A DNA stretch of 64,000 nt, taken from assembly GCF_004341445.1 (NCBI RefSeq), contig NZ_SLXV01000001.1, positions 1 through 64,000 on the forward strand. The letters are read 5' to 3'. The translations under genes and the position numbers were made by a program. Of this stretch, positions 62,317-64,000 are shown one piece after another (positions within the stretch are counted from its first letter, which is position 1; every line of letters begins with the position of its first letter). Source of the DNA: Baia soyae. Its GTDB lineage: Bacteria; Bacillota; Bacilli; Thermoactinomycetales; Thermoactinomycetaceae. Below the pieces are notes generated by a model that saw only the letters and a list, made by a program, of their open reading frames with translations, was not told the DNA's origin and ran no database searches.

Positions 62317-63387
62317 ATGGAAAAACGGCTAGCGAACTTGCGAAGAGAAATGATGAGTCAAGGGATAGAGGTCTATTTGATCACGAATCCTTATAATCGT
62401 AGGTATATCACGGGTTTTACGGGTTCTAGTGGTGTTGCGATTGTGACGGAAAAAGAGGCTGTATTCGTCACCGACTTCCGTTACATCGACCAAGTAAAAG
62501 CAGAGTGTCCACATTTTCGTCTGGAACTCCAATCATCACTTGATATTTGGCACACGGTTCGTGAAAGTATCAAAAAGCTAGGCCTCAAAAAGGTAAGCTT
62601 CGAAGCAACTCATATGACGTTTGCTCAATTCCAAGCTTTATCCCAAGGCGATTCTTCGATTGAATACATACCTGCTCCACAAATCATAGAAGAATTACGA
62701 ATGATAAAAAGTGAGGATGAGCTAAGCATCATTCGTCAGGCTGCTACAATCGCAGACCGTACTTTTGAACAGATCATCCAGTATATCCAACCGGGCTTGA
62801 AAGAATCGGAAGTCCAACTCCGACTTAAGGTACTCATGATGGAGATGGGAGCCACGGGTCCATCGTTTGACATCATCGTGGCATCTGGCTGGCGAGGAGC
62901 ATTACCACACGGAGTGGCCAGTGATAAAGTGATTGAAAAGGGTGATCTCGTTACACTAGACTTTGGAGCTGCATATCAAGGATATGTCTCTGATCTTACT
63001 CGTACCGTTATGGTTGGAAAACCAAACGAGAAACAAAAAGAAATTTATGATATTGTATTAGAGGCAGAACGAAAGGCTGTAGATGCTCTTCGTCCAGGAA
63101 TGACGGGTATGGAGGCTGATGCAGTAGCTCGTGATTTGATTACACAACGTGGCTATGGTGCGTACTTTGGACATGGTACTGGGCATGGAATTGGACTAGA
63201 GGTTCATGAAGGTCCTAGACTTTCTCAAGCAGGCTCCAATGTCTTAAAGCCTGGAAACGTCGTAACGGTGGAACCAGGAATTTATCTTTCTGATTTCGGT
63301 GGAGTCCGTATTGAGGATGATGTCCTTATTACGGAGTCAGGCCACGAAGTATTAACGCATTGTACTAAGGAACTTATTATTCTCTAG
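62317..63387 (+). CDS. yqhT: M24 Xaa-Pro aminopeptidase (YqhT-like)
   Basis: A 356-residue creatinase/prolidase-type dinuclear metallopeptidase. Metal ligands appear in order: [18 protein letters not shown] (two Asp), [14 protein letters not shown] (His), VEPGIYL and VRIEDD (two Glu). It removes residues next to proline. ATG 62317 follows AGGAGTGAG. It is 29 bases after aroQ and 28 before efp. Confidence 0.92.
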   Translation: MEKRLANLRREMMSQGIEVYLITNPYNRRYITGFTGSSGVAIVTEKEAVFVTDFRYIDQVKAECPHFRLELQSSLDIWHTVRESIKKLGLKKVSFEATHMTFAQFQALSQGDSSIEYIPAPQIIEELRMIKSEDELSIIRQAATIADRTFEQIIQYIQPGLKESEVQLRLKVLMMEMGATGPSFDIIVASGWRGALPHGVASDKVIEKGDLVTLDFGAAYQGYVSDLTRTVMVGKPNEKQKEIYDIVLEAERKAVDALRPGMTGMEADAVARDLITQRGYGAYFGHGTGHGIGLEVHEGPRLSQAGSNVLKPGNVVTVEPGIYLSDFGGVRIEDDVLITESGHEVLTHCTKELIIL

Positions 63388-63415
63388 ATCTTTGTTTCAT
63401 CAGGAGGAACGATTG

Positions 63416-63973
63416 ATGATTAGTGTAAACGATTTTCGTACAGGTTTAACGATTGAAATCGACGGTGATATTTATTCGGTTCTTGAATTCCAACACGTAA
63501 AACCAGGAAAAGGTGCTGCGTTTGTTCGCTCTAAGTTACGTAACCTTCGTAATGGAAATATTACAGAGAAAACGTTTCGTGGAGGAGAGAAAGTATCTAA
63601 GGCGTTGATTGAAACTCGCCGGATGAGCTATTTGTATGAATCTGCCGGTGATTACACGTTCATGGATAATGAAACCTATGATCAAATCACGTTGCCAGCA
63701 GAGCGCTTAGAGTATGAATTAAACTTCTTACAAGAAAACATGGACGTTCAAATCGTTACATACGAACATGAAACGATTGGAATTCAACTACCGAACACAG
63801 TTGAGTTGGAAGTAGCTGAAACCGATCCTGGTATCCGTGGTGATACAGCGACAGGTGGTAATAAACCAGCTACGTTATCGACTGGATTTGTGGTTACGGT
63901 TCCTCTATTTATTAATAGAGGCGACCGTCTCGTAATTGATACTCGTAACGGTCAATATGTTTCACGTGCATAA
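63416..63973 (+). CDS. efp: Elongation factor P
   Basis: A 185-residue three-domain, tRNA-mimicking translation factor that relieves stalling at polyproline. [40 protein letters not shown] has Lys32 at the loop tip, the residue that is modified in many bacteria. The C-terminal signature is [34 protein letters not shown]. The ATG follows AGGAGGAACG. Confidence 0.96.
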   Translation: MISVNDFRTGLTIEIDGDIYSVLEFQHVKPGKGAAFVRSKLRNLRNGNITEKTFRGGEKVSKALIETRRMSYLYESAGDYTFMDNETYDQITLPAERLEYELNFLQENMDVQIVTYEHETIGIQLPNTVELEVAETDPGIRGDTATGGNKPATLSTGFVVTVPLFINRGDRLVIDTRNGQYVSRA

Positions 63974-64000
63974 TACAGAGTAAAAAAATAGCCTCCACTC

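Overview
The window reads as a chromosomal piece of a low-to-moderate G+C, spore-forming Bacillota (order Bacillales/Caryophanales). The evidence is the gene order from about 41.3 kb to the right end. It matches the Bacillus subtilis yqhG-yqhH-gcvT-gcvPA-gcvPB ... lipM(yqhM) ... mntR-yqhO ... yqhP-yqhQ ... aroQ(yqhS)-yqhT-efp neighbourhood, with extra genes inserted. A BclA-like collagen protein, DivIVA-type proteins, AGGAGG-type ribosome sites and frequent TTG/GTG starts fit. A member of Thermoactinomycetaceae or a related family is plausible, but I cannot fix the genus from sequence alone.

Layout. 0-6 kb: a Bce-type permease, its histidine kinase and response regulator (no ATPase in the window), a dGTPase, and an amino-acid-binding lipoprotein. 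6.1-6.3 kb: a roughly 195-bp imperfect inverted repeat. 6.4-15.6 kb: a six-gene hydroxamate/citrate siderophore operon in the order of Sinorhizobium rhbABCDEF (schizokinen/rhizobactin type), with Fur-box-like sites and a divergent Fur-box nitroreductase. 15.7-24.9 kb: ohr/ohrR, an EamA exporter, zwf, a cyclase-family hydrolase, a secreted lipase, an amino-acid ABC permease/ATPase pair, a small secreted protein, and an XRE/membrane-protein pair.

24.9-33.6 kb is the most unusual part. It opens with decayed genes: a DUF4037-like nucleotidyltransferase with two frameshifts, a kinase C-terminal scrap and a galU scrap. Among them is a TPR-type transcription regulator whose 3' end overlaps a 17-codon reading frame with a good ribosome site. 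Next comes an apparently regulated set: a DUF3970-like protein, an NDP-sugar epimerase/dehydratase, a Nudix-MurA (enolpyruvyl transferase) fusion, a nucleotidyltransferase, a divergent tyrosyl-tRNA-synthetase-like protein, and a protein that resembles a class I synthetase core without the HIGH and KMSKS motifs. I infer an uncharacterised small-molecule (possibly nucleoside or nucleotide-sugar) pathway under peptide control. This is a hypothesis.

33.7-41.2 kb: a stand-alone RibD-type deaminase, then a compact class I lanthipeptide operon (precursor, LanB, LanT, LanC). The 77-aa precursor has an unusual 8-cysteine core, and no protease, immunity or regulator genes lie beside it.

41.3-64 kb: yqhG, an SNF2 helicase, a tandem glycine riboswitch and the glycine cleavage genes, fadH-like reductase, PTS glucose permease, a collagen-like spore-surface protein, and a dead IS200/IS605 element. 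These are followed by lipM (octanoyl transfer, functionally tied to glycine cleavage), a membrane pseudokinase, a metallophosphoesterase, a short DivIVA-domain protein, mntR, a patatin-like protein (yqhO), a PrcB-like protein, yqhP/yqhQ-like membrane proteins, aroQ, a Xaa-Pro peptidase and efp. No tRNA, rRNA or CRISPR array was seen.
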